From Actinomadura sp. WMMA1423 (lineage in GTDB: Bacteria; Actinomycetota; Actinomycetes; Streptosporangiales; Streptosporangiaceae): a stretch of 64,000 nt of DNA. The position numbers were made by a program, and so were the translations under genes. The stretch is from assembly GCF_006547145.1 (NCBI RefSeq), contig NZ_CP041244.1, positions 6,200,001-6,264,000 of the forward strand, written 5' to 3'. Below are positions 15,885 to 23,368 of the stretch, in pieces. The notes beneath the pieces were generated by a model. The model made no database searches and was not told the origin of the DNA. It saw only the letters and a program-made list of their open reading frames with translations. The stretch's first letter is position 1. Every line of letters starts with the position of its first letter.

Positions 15885-16667
15885 TCAGCAGCGGCCGAGG
15901 AAGTCCTGGAGCGCGTCGTGGTCGGAGCGCGTCACCGGGAGCGAGTACTCCTTCGCGACCGCGATGTACTTGATCGCGTAGACGCACTGGAACCCCTTCT
16001 GCGGCTTCCACTCCCCGGGCCCGGAGTCGCTCTTCTCCCGGTTGGGCACGCCCCAGACGGCGAGCAGGTTGTCGTGGTCGTTGGCGAACTGCTCACGCCT
16101 GTCCTCGCTCCAGCGGGAGGCGCCCATCCGCCAGGCCAGGGCGAGCGGGTAGACGTGGTCGATCTGCACCTCGGAGGCGTCCTTCTTCTCGAAGGTGATC
16201 TGCTTGCCGCTGTAGGGGTCGTCCAGCCGCCCGGCGAGCACGATGCAGCCGCCCTTCTTCTCGACCTTCGTCAGGTCGCGGGCGAGGACGTCGTTGCGCT
16301 GGTCGCAGCCGTTGTGGTCGGTGTCCTTCCAGCGCGTCCCGAACTTGTCGCGCCGGTAGCCGCCGTCTCCGCCGGACGAGATCCGCAGTCCGGACAGGTT
16401 CTTGCGGGCCTTGGCGGCATCACCGGACGAGGCCTTCTTGGTCGTGCCGGAGGACGGCGAGCCCGTCTCCGAGAGGCCGACGTCGCCCTCGCATCCCGCC
16501 GTCGCCAGCGGGACGGCGAGCGCGAGGCCCGCCACCGCCGCCCGCACCGCCCGGGTGCGCGCCGTCCTCGTCCGCCTGGGCTCCGTCCACGCGGTCTCGG
16601 TCCACGCGATCTCTGTTCGCGCGGTCTCGGTCCGCGCGGCCTTCGTCGGCACCGGCGCCTGTGTCAT
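15885..16667 (-). CDS. Secreted HNH endonuclease family protein (DUF1524)
   Basis: A 260-residue protein. The DUF1524/HNH motif is visible as QIDHVYPLALAWRMGA, then FANDHDNLLAVWGVPNREKSD, then a C-terminal CVYAIKYI; His and Asn positions of the beta-beta-alpha-metal nuclease are present. The N-terminus has Thr/Ala/Arg-rich degenerate repeats (TARTEIAWTETAWTEP), then a hydrophobic segment ending in LATAGC, which looks like a lipobox, so the nuclease is probably exported and lipid-anchored. This family occurs widely in Actinobacteria, and its extracellular role (nutrient DNA, competition) is not established. Four cysteines could stabilise the exported domain. The ATG at 16667 sets the repeat-containing N-terminus; a start nearer the hydrophobic segment cannot be excluded. 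Confidence 0.8.
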   Translation of the reverse strand: MTQAPVPTKAARTETARTEIAWTETAWTEPRRTRTARTRAVRAAVAGLALAVPLATAGCEGDVGLSETGSPSSGTTKKASSGDAAKARKNLSGLRISSGGDGGYRRDKFGTRWKDTDHNGCDQRNDVLARDLTKVEKKGGCIVLAGRLDDPYSGKQITFEKKDASEVQIDHVYPLALAWRMGASRWSEDRREQFANDHDNLLAVWGVPNREKSDSGPGEWKPQKGFQCVYAIKYIAVAKEYSLPVTRSDHDALQDFLGRC

Positions 16668-16787
16668 GGCTTCACCGTCCTGGGGGGGTTTCTGCGGGTT
16701 TTTGCCACCTTGAAGGCAAATAATCGATCAAACCCCATGGCCTGGTGTTCTGCCACATCACCGCGTCGGATACGGCACGATTGCCCC

Positions 16788-17741
16788 GTGCTGCATCTGA
16801 GAGCGATCGTCCCGGCGGAGCGAACCGACGCGGTCTGCAAGGAGCTGGCCGCCTGCGCCGGCGCCACCAACGTCGTCGTGCTCGAGGGCGCCGCCCGGTC
16901 TCCGCGGGGCGACGTCGTGACCGCCGACATCGCCCGTGAGTCGGCCAACGAGGTCCTGGACGCGCTGCGCACCCTCGACGTCGACCGGGACGGGTCGATC
17001 GCCCTCGACAAGGTCGACCTGACCCTGTCCGACCGCGCCGAGCTCGCCAAGGACCTCGCGCCGGGGCACGGCGACGACGCCGTCGTCTGGGAGGAGCTGG
17101 ACCGGCAGGTCAGCGAGGGAACGGCGCTGACCTGGTCGTTCGTGGCCTTCCTCGTGCTGGCCACGCAGCTCGCGGCGATCGCGGCGCTGATCGACTCGCC
17201 GGTGCTGGTGGTCGGCGCCATGGTCCTCGGGCCGGAGTTCGCGGCGATCGCGGCGATCTGCTACGGGCTCGTCCGGGTCCAGCCCCAACGCATCGTGCAC
17301 GCGGTGCGGGCGCTGGTCGTCGGGTTCAGCGTGGCGGTCGCCATCACGTACGCGTGCGCGCTCGCCGCACGGTGGACCGGCGTGATCGAGCTGGACCGGC
17401 TGCCCGACGAACGCCCGCTCACCGCGTTCATCTACAGCCCGGACCGCTGGTCGTTCATCGTCGCGCTGCTCGCGGGCGCCGCGGGCGTGCTGTCGCTCAC
17501 GGCGGGCAAGTCGTCGGCGCTGGTCGGGGTCTTCATCTCGGTCACCACCGTGCCCGCTGCCGGGAACCTCGCGGTCGCGATGGCGCTCAGGCACGGCAGC
17601 GAGATCACCGGGTCGCTGCTCCAGCTCGGCGTGAACATCGCCGGAATGATCATCGCGGGGACGGTGACGCTGCTCGTGCAGCGGGGCGTGTGGGCCGTCG
17701 TGCTGCGGCACCGCGGCCGGAGGGCCGCGCGGGGAACGTGA
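16788..17741 (+). CDS. DUF389 family membrane protein
   Basis: A 317-residue protein. An N-terminal soluble domain (residues 1-~75, VLHLRAIVPAERTDAVCKEL) precedes six or so hydrophobic segments starting at WSFVAFLVLATQLAAIAALI. The segment DSPVLVVGAMVLGPEFAAIAAI matches the conserved core of the DUF389 (TIGR00341-type) family, whose transport or other function is unknown. I chose the GTG at 16788 because the homologous region begins there; longer frames upstream overlap the divergent HNH gene and are not supported. It is divergent from the HNH gene across a 120-bp, relatively AT-rich spacer. The 3' end is tandemly duplicated. Confidence 0.85.
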   Translation: MLHLRAIVPAERTDAVCKELAACAGATNVVVLEGAARSPRGDVVTADIARESANEVLDALRTLDVDRDGSIALDKVDLTLSDRAELAKDLAPGHGDDAVVWEELDRQVSEGTALTWSFVAFLVLATQLAAIAALIDSPVLVVGAMVLGPEFAAIAAICYGLVRVQPQRIVHAVRALVVGFSVAVAITYACALAARWTGVIELDRLPDERPLTAFIYSPDRWSFIVALLAGAAGVLSLTAGKSSALVGVFISVTTVPAAGNLAVAMALRHGSEITGSLLQLGVNIAGMIIAGTVTLLVQRGVWAVVLRHRGRRAARGT

Positions 17742-17767
17742 GGCGGCACGGGAACGTGAGGCGGTAC
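17732..17767 (+). repeat. 18-bp tandem duplication of the DUF389 gene 3' end
   Basis: Two adjacent 18-bp units (GGGAACGTGAGGCGGCAC and the same with one C-to-T change) cover the last codons, the TGA stop and the bases after it. The second copy is non-coding. Confidence 0.8.
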
Positions 17768-17867
17768 GGAACCCGGGCCGACGCGAGCGACTTAGGTCGA
17801 CGCGGAGTCGGACCAAAGGCTGCCCCTCATCGCCCTTTAGGGTGACGTGCCGCACCGGACCAGCCAC

Positions 17868-17873
17868 TAGGTT
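17868..17873 (+). promoter_or_regulatory. Leaderless-type -10 element of the ABC cluster
   Basis: TAGGTT ends 7 nt before the ATG of the first ABC gene, and there is no ribosome binding site. This spacing puts the transcription start at the start codon. Confidence 0.45.
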
Positions 17874-17880
17874 CGACGGT

Positions 17881-18885
17881 ATGCCCATCATCGCCACCCA
17901 GGGCCTCACGATGAGGTTCCCCCGGGTGACCGCCTTGGACGACCTCTCCGTGGCCGTGGAGCCCGGCGTCGTCGGGCTTGTCGGCGCGAACGGCGCCGGC
18001 AAGTCGACGCTCATCAAGATCCTCCTCGGACTGCTGCCGCCCACCTCGGGGACCGCGACCGTCCTCGGCCTCGACATCGCCCGCGAGGGGCTGCGGATCC
18101 GGGAGAGCGTCGGGTTCATGCCCGAGTACGACTGCCTGCCGCCGGACGTGTCCGCGACCGAGTTCGTCGTGCACATGGCCCGGATGTGCGGGCTGCCGCC
18201 GACCGCGGCCCGCGAGCGCGCCGCCGACACGCTGCGGCACGTCGGGCTGTACGAGGAGCGGTACCGTCCGATCGGCGGCTACTCGACGGGGATGCGCCAG
18301 CGGGTGAAGCTCGCCCAGGCCCTCGTCCACGACCCGAAACTCGTCTTCCTGGACGAGCCCACCAACGGCCTCGACCCCGCCGGGCGCGACGAGATGCTCG
18401 AGCTGATCCGGCGGATCGGCGCCGACTTCGGGATCAGCGTCCTCGTCACCTCGCACCTGCTGGGCGAGCTGGAGCGGGTCTGCGACCACGTCGTCATCAT
18501 CGACGGCGGGAAGCTGCTGCGCTCCCAGGCCGTCGAGGCGTACACGACCGAGAGCGGCGTCCTCACCGTCGAGGTGGACGAGGGACGCGACGTGCTCGGG
18601 CAGCACCTCCACGACCAGGGCGCGGCCGTCCGCCCCGAGGGCCGGTTCCTCGTCGTCGACATCGCCGGCGAGCAGACCTACGACCTGGTCCGCGACGGCG
18701 TCGCCGAGCTCGGGCTGCGGCTGGTCCGGATGGAGCAGCGCCGCCACCACATCGAAGAGGTGTTCCAGGCGCCGCCCGCACCGCAGGGCCCGGCCGCGGC
18801 CGCCCAGCCCGGAACGGCGCCGCCCGGAAAGGCCCAGCCCGGAAAGGCGCAGCCCGGAGACGTGCAGCAGGGAGCGCCGCGATGA
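17881..18885 (+). CDS. ABC transporter ATP-binding protein (pair 1)
   Basis: A 334-residue cytosolic ATPase. Walker A is GANGAGKST, the signature YSTGMRQRVKLAQAL, Walker B LVFLDEP and the H-loop VTSHLL. The arrangement is that of CcmA/YhaQ-type subunits that pair with ABC-2 permeases. The C-terminus ends in a degenerate Pro/Gly/Lys/Gln repeat (PPGKAQPGKAQPGDVQ). The ATG is not preceded by a ribosome binding site, but TAGGTT lies at the leaderless distance. It overlaps the permease gene by 4 nt. The transported substrate is unknown. Confidence 0.9.
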   Translation: MPIIATQGLTMRFPRVTALDDLSVAVEPGVVGLVGANGAGKSTLIKILLGLLPPTSGTATVLGLDIAREGLRIRESVGFMPEYDCLPPDVSATEFVVHMARMCGLPPTAARERAADTLRHVGLYEERYRPIGGYSTGMRQRVKLAQALVHDPKLVFLDEPTNGLDPAGRDEMLELIRRIGADFGISVLVTSHLLGELERVCDHVVIIDGGKLLRSQAVEAYTTESGVLTVEVDEGRDVLGQHLHDQGAAVRPEGRFLVVDIAGEQTYDLVRDGVAELGLRLVRMEQRRHHIEEVFQAPPAPQGPAAAAQPGTAPPGKAQPGKAQPGDVQQGAPR

Positions 18886-19760
18886 GCACCAGCACCATCC
18901 ACGACATCGGCTACCGGCACTACGACGGGCGCCGCAACGGCCGCGCCTACGTGCTGCGGTCGCTGTTCGTGCACAACCTGCGCGCCGCGTACGGCCTCGG
19001 CCGCCCCGCGCGGGCGAAGGTCATGCCGTTCCTGCTGGCGGCGATCATGCTGCTGCCGGCCGCCGGGTCGGTCGCGGCGTTCGCGTTCACCAAGCAGGAG
19101 GACGCGCTGTTCCGCTACGCCGCCTACGCCAACATCATGCAGGTCATCGTGGCGATCTTCCTGGCCACGCAGGCGCCGGTGCTGGCCTCGCGGGAGGTGC
19201 GCTTCCACGTCGTCCCGCTGTACTTCTCGCGCCCGGTCGGCCATCTCGACTTCGTGCTCGCGAAGGCCGCCGCGATGGCGACCGCGCTGTTCGCGCTGAT
19301 GGCCGTGCCCGTCACCGTCCTGTACGTCGGCGGACTGATCTCCAAGATGCCGGACCCCGGCGAGCAGGTGCTGAAGTACCTCGGCGCGCTCGTCGGCTGC
19401 GTCCTGTTCGCGCTCGTCCTGGCCGCCATCGGGATGGTGGTCGCGGCCTTCACCCCGCGGCGCGGGTTCGGGGTCGCAGCGGTCATCGCCGTCTACATGA
19501 TCAGCGCCGCGTTCGTCGTCACCGTGCAGGGGATCGCCGAGGCGCAGACGAACTTCACCCTCCAGGGCTGGGCGGGGCTGTTCACGCCGTTCAACCTGGT
19601 GGACATCGTCCAGGTGCGGCTGCTCGGTGCGAAGCCGTCGTCGGCCGGGGTGCCGCCCGGCCTCTCCGGCGGCCTGGTCGCGCTCGCCCTGTGCGTCCTG
19701 ATCATTGTCGGCTCGATCGCGGTCCTCTACCGCCGGTTCCGGAAGGCGGGGCTCTCTTAA
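18882..19760 (+). CDS. ABC-2 type permease (pair 1)
   Basis: A 292-residue membrane protein starting MSTSTIHDIGYRHYDGRRNG, a start seen in many actinobacterial ABC-2 permeases. About six hydrophobic segments are visible (for example FLLAAIMLLPAAGSVAAFAF and VLFALVLAAIGMVVAAF). The ATGA overlap with the upstream ATPase gene indicates translational coupling. It ends at TAA immediately before a duplicated hairpin element that separates it from the second ABC pair. Confidence 0.88.
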   Translation: MSTSTIHDIGYRHYDGRRNGRAYVLRSLFVHNLRAAYGLGRPARAKVMPFLLAAIMLLPAAGSVAAFAFTKQEDALFRYAAYANIMQVIVAIFLATQAPVLASREVRFHVVPLYFSRPVGHLDFVLAKAAAMATALFALMAVPVTVLYVGGLISKMPDPGEQVLKYLGALVGCVLFALVLAAIGMVVAAFTPRRGFGVAAVIAVYMISAAFVVTVQGIAEAQTNFTLQGWAGLFTPFNLVDIVQVRLLGAKPSSAGVPPGLSGGLVALALCVLIIVGSIAVLYRRFRKAGLS

Positions 19761-19855
19761 TGAGCGGAGCGAACCGGGGGGTGTGGGGGGTCGTCCCCCC
19801 ACAGGGGCAGGGCATGAGCGGAGCGAACCGGGGGGTGTGGGGGGTCGCCCCCCAC
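19760..19855 (+). repeat. Duplicated 42-bp extragenic hairpin element
   Basis: Two near-identical copies (19760-19802 and 19814-19855) each begin ATGAGCGGAGCGAACC and continue into a G6-TCGY-C6 hairpin (TGGGGGG/CCCCCCA). They lie between two ABC gene pairs and encode nothing convincing. Elements of this look recur downstream of genes in actinobacterial genomes, from memory. They could be transcript-stabilising or attenuating structures between the two pairs. Confidence 0.7.
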
Positions 19856-19868
19856 GAAGGAGCACAGC

Positions 19869-20780
19869 ATGAGTGAGCTGATTCTGGAGAACGTGTCCCG
19901 GTGGTACGGGAACGTCGTGGCCGTCAACGGCGTGTCGATGAAGGTCGGGCCGGGCGTCACCGGGCTCCTCGGCCCGAACGGGGCCGGCAAGTCGACGCTC
20001 ATCCACATGATGGGCGGGTTCCTCGCGCCGTCGTCCGGCTCCGTCACGCTGGACGGGACGCCGATCTGGCGGAACCCGGGCGTCTACCGCAGCCTCGGCC
20101 TCGTCCCGGAGCGGGAGTCGGCCTACGACTTCCTCACCGGCGAGCAGTTCATCCTCGCGATGGCCAAGCTGCACAAGCTGCCCGATCCGGGCGGGGCCGC
20201 CCGCCGCGCCATCGGCCTGGTGGAGATGGACTACGCGGCCGGGCGCCCCATCGGCAACTACTCCAAGGGCATGAAGCAGCGCATCAAGATGGCGTCGGCG
20301 CTGGTGCACGACCCGCCCGTGCTGCTGCTGGACGAGCCGTTCAACGGCATGGACCCGCGGCAGCGGCTCCAGTTGATGGACCTCATCCAGCGGATGGCGG
20401 CCGAGGGCCGCACGATCCTGTTCTCCTCGCACATCCTGGAGGAGGTGGAGCGGCTCGCCAGCCACATCGAGGTGATCGTGGCGGGCCGGCACGCGGCGTC
20501 CGGCGACTTCCGCAAGATCCGGCGGCTGATGACCGACCGGCCGCACATCTTCCTCGTCCGCTCCTCCGACGACCGGCGGCTGGCCGCCGCGGTCATCGCC
20601 GACGGCTCGGCCCGCAGCGTCCAGCTCACCGAGAAGGGCCTGCAGGTGGAGGCGGTCGACTTCCAGCGCTTCACCTGGCTGCTCCCGCAGGTCTCCCGGG
20701 ACGCCGGCGTGCGGCTCTGGGAGGTCTCCCCGGCCGACGAGTCCCTCGAAAGCGTCTTCTCCTACCTGGTGGCACGATGA
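19869..20780 (+). CDS. ABC transporter ATP-binding protein (pair 2)
   Basis: A 303-residue ATPase. Walker A is GPNGAGKST, the signature NYSKGMKQRIKMASAL, Walker B LLLDEPFNGMDP and the H-loop FSSHIL. It resembles the pair 1 ATPase in plan and probably arose by duplication. It has a GAAGGAG ribosome binding site, unlike pair 1. It overlaps the next gene by 4 nt (ATGA). Confidence 0.9.
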   Translation: MSELILENVSRWYGNVVAVNGVSMKVGPGVTGLLGPNGAGKSTLIHMMGGFLAPSSGSVTLDGTPIWRNPGVYRSLGLVPERESAYDFLTGEQFILAMAKLHKLPDPGGAARRAIGLVEMDYAAGRPIGNYSKGMKQRIKMASALVHDPPVLLLDEPFNGMDPRQRLQLMDLIQRMAAEGRTILFSSHILEEVERLASHIEVIVAGRHAASGDFRKIRRLMTDRPHIFLVRSSDDRRLAAAVIADGSARSVQLTEKGLQVEAVDFQRFTWLLPQVSRDAGVRLWEVSPADESLESVFSYLVAR

Positions 20781-21493
20781 ATGGCACGATCGCGATGATC
20801 ACGTTCCGGGCGATGCTCGGACGCAAGCGCGCGCTGCTCCTGCTGGGGCTGCCGCTGCTCCTGCTGGTGCTGGCGGTGGCCCTGAGCGTGACCGGCAACG
20901 ACGACCTGGACGTCTCGGCGGGCGTGCTGCAGAGGTTCGGCCTGGCGACGCTGCTGCCGCTGCTCGCGCTGATCGCCGGCACCGGCGTGATCGGCCCGGA
21001 GATCGACGACGGCCAGATCATGTACGTGCTGACCAAGCCGGTCCCGCGCGAGGTGATCGTGCTGACGAAGCTGGTCGTGGCGATCGTCCTGGTGACGCTG
21101 TTCGCCGCGGTTCCGACGCTGCTGGCGGGGCTCATCCTCACGGGCACGACCGCGCAGATGACCCCGGCGTTCGCGATCGGGGTGCTGATCGGCGGCGTCG
21201 TCTACAGCGCGGTGTTCGTCGCGCTGGCCGTCGCCAGCCGCAACGCCGTCACGATCGGCCTGCTGTACGCGCTGGTGTGGGAGTCGCTGCTCGGCAACTT
21301 CGCGCCGGGCGCCAAGTCGGCGTCCATCCAGCAGTGGTGCCTGTCGGTCGCGGACTCGCTCACCGACGCGTCCCCGGTCAGGTCCACGGTCGACCTGCCG
21401 GTGGCGATCGGGCTGCTGGTCGCGGTGGCGCTGGTCGCGACCTTCCTCGCCACGTTCCGGCTCCGCTCCCTCCCGGTGGCCAGCGCCGACTAG
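20777..21493 (+). CDS. ABC-2 type permease (pair 2)
   Basis: A 238-residue membrane protein with about six hydrophobic segments; MNGTIAMITFRAMLGRKRALL is followed by LLGLPLLLLVLAVALSV. Translation is coupled to the upstream ATPase. Its stop codon overlaps by 4 nt with the stop of the convergent response regulator gene, so there is no room for a terminator between them. Confidence 0.88.
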   Translation: MNGTIAMITFRAMLGRKRALLLLGLPLLLLVLAVALSVTGNDDLDVSAGVLQRFGLATLLPLLALIAGTGVIGPEIDDGQIMYVLTKPVPREVIVLTKLVVAIVLVTLFAAVPTLLAGLILTGTTAQMTPAFAIGVLIGGVVYSAVFVALAVASRNAVTIGLLYALVWESLLGNFAPGAKSASIQQWCLSVADSLTDASPVRSTVDLPVAIGLLVAVALVATFLATFRLRSLPVASAD

Positions 21494-22137
21494 CGCCGCA
21501 GGAGGCCGCGGTCCATGGCGACGACGACGGCGTGCGTGCGGTCGCCGACGTCCAGCTTCGCGAAGACGCGGAGCAGGTGCGTCTTGACGGTCGCCTCCGC
21601 GATGACGAGCCGCCGCCCGATCTCGGCGTTGGACAGGCCGTCGGCGACCGCCCGGAGCACCTCGACCTCCCGGGCGGTCAGTGCGGCCGGTTCGGGGCGG
21701 CGCATCCGGGCGACGAGACGCTCCGCCACCCGCGGCGCGAGGACGGTCTCGCCGCGCGCCGCCGCGCGGATCGCCTCGACCAGCCGGTCGCGGGTGGTGT
21801 CCTTGAGCAGGTAGCCGATGGCGCCGGCCTCGATCGCGCGCTCGATCTCGGTGTCGGTGTCGTAGGTGGTGAGGACGAGGACGCGGGTCCCGTGCCGGAC
21901 GATCCCGGCGGTGGCCGCGACGCCGTCCAGCACGGGCATCCGCAGGTCGAGCAGCGCGACGTCGGGCCGGAGCCGTTCGGTGAGGGCGATGGCCTCCCGG
22001 CCGTCGCCCGCCTCGCCGACGATCTCGATGCCGGGCTCGGCGGCCAGCAGCGCGACGAGGCCCGCGCGCATGACCGTGTGGTCGTCCACCAGGATGATCC
22101 TGAGTCTCGGGGGGATCGGCGGGGGGACCGCGGTCAT
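21490..22137 (-). CDS. LuxR/NarL-family response regulator
   Basis: A 215-residue two-component regulator. The receiver domain (residues ~11-128) has the acidic pair Asp18-Asp19, the phosphorylation site Asp64 (ALLDLRMP) and Lys in YLLKD. The LuxR-type HTH (LTAREVEVLRAVADGLSNAE...TVKTHL) is at the C-terminus. It lies 1 nt downstream of the kinase gene, forming an operon MMPL transporter - kinase - regulator; a role in controlling that transporter is likely. If the kinase is dead, this regulator may be orphaned. Confidence 0.93.
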   Translation of the reverse strand: MTAVPPPIPPRLRIILVDDHTVMRAGLVALLAAEPGIEIVGEAGDGREAIALTERLRPDVALLDLRMPVLDGVAATAGIVRHGTRVLVLTTYDTDTEIERAIEAGAIGYLLKDTTRDRLVEAIRAAARGETVLAPRVAERLVARMRRPEPAALTAREVEVLRAVADGLSNAEIGRRLVIAEATVKTHLLRVFAKLDVGDRTHAVVVAMDRGLLRR

Positions 22138-22138
22138 G

Positions 22139-23363
22139 TCACGTCCTCGCGGGGATCATGGCGAGGATCCGGGTGCCCTCGCCGGGGGAGCTGGTCACGG
22201 TGAGCTCGCCGCCCAGTTCGGCGAGGCGGCGGCGCATGCCGTCGAGGCCGAAGCCGCGGGATCCGGCCACCGCGAAGCCGCGCCCGTCGTCGGTGATCTC
22301 CAGCTCGACGCCGTGCGGGTGCGGTTCCAGGACGACGCCGACCGTGGACGCGGCGGCGTGCTTGCGGACGTTGGCGAGCGACTCCTGCGTGCAGCGCAGC
22401 AGCGCGATCCGGGTCGTCTGGTCGCACTCGACGTCGGCCAGTTCGGCGTGGACGGTGAGCCCGGTGTCCTCGGCGAACCGGTCGAGGGTGCGGCGCAGCG
22501 TCCGGGCGATCGACGCGGGGACGGCGCCGTCCTGGGCCCCGGGCTCGGCCTGCGCCCCCGAGCCGGACTGCGCCTCCGAGCCGGACTGCGCTCCCGAACT
22601 GACGAGGACGCGCGCCTCGGCGAGGTTCTCCCGCGCGGTCTGCTCGATCGACAGCAGCTGCCGGCCGGTCAGCTCCGGGTCGGACCGCAGGCCGCCGCGG
22701 GCCGCCTCCGCCAGCACGACGATGGACGCGAATCCCTGCGCGAGCGTGTCGTGGATCTCGCGGGCGATCCGTTCGCGCTCGTCGGCGGCGCCCTCCCGGC
22801 GCTGCGCCTCGGCGAGCCGCCGCTCGGCGTCGGCGAGGTCGGCTTCCAGGAGCCGGGCCCGCTCGTCGGTCTGCCCGACCACCCGGTGCATCCACAGCCC
22901 GAGCAGGACGCCCGCCGCGTACCCGACGAGCGCGGCGATCGAGTTGCCGGTGGGCGGCTCCCCGGCCGGGGCGTGCCGGACGGCGTCGCCCGCGACCGCG
23001 GCCGCGGCGGCGGCGCCGCTGAGCAGCACCGCGCGCCGCGGGCTCCCCGCGAAGATCCAGAAGTGCGGGAGCGAGGTGATGAGCAGGGACGCGGCGCCGC
23101 CCATCAGGTAGGAGACGCCGCCGATCCCGGCGACCAGCACGCCCAGGGAAGGCGTTCCGGCGGACCGCCGCGCTCCCCGGGAACGTCTCGGTGACCGGGT
23201 AGCCGAGCCCGAGCACCGAGAGCAGCGCCAGCGTCGGGGCCCTGGTGCCGTCGGGCTGGTCCGCCACCGCCAGGGCGGGGGGAACCAGCCCGAACAGGAC
23301 CCAGGCGGCCGCGTACCACCTGCGGAGCGCCCGTGTCTCGGGTCGTTCGCTTGGCCGCACCAT
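22139..23363 (-). pseudogene. NarL-type sensor histidine kinase, frameshifted
   Basis: The gene is split between two frames. The N-terminal part (MVRPSERPETRALRRWYAAA..., with hydrophobic segments) reads from 23363 to about 23148. The rest (VLVAGIGGVSYLMGG..., dimerisation His in REIHDTLAQGF, ATPase motifs ESLANVRKHA, DDGRGF and GFGLDGM) reads one base out of phase. Removing one C from the CCC at 23146-23148 restores a continuous AFLGVLVAGIGG. It is a HisKA_3/HATPase kinase of about 407 residues. A hexapeptide repeat (GAQSGS-EAQSGS-GAQAEP-GAQDGA) lies between the two catalytic parts. It follows the MMPL gene by 5 nt. Either a real inactivating mutation or a sequencing error. Confidence 0.8.
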
Positions 23364-23368
23364 GACGA

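Noticed and set aside
15846..16787. Extended N-terminus for the DUF389 protein
   Set aside because: The extension lies antisense to the HNH gene and is Arg/Gly-rich; the DUF389 homology begins at the GTG at 16788.
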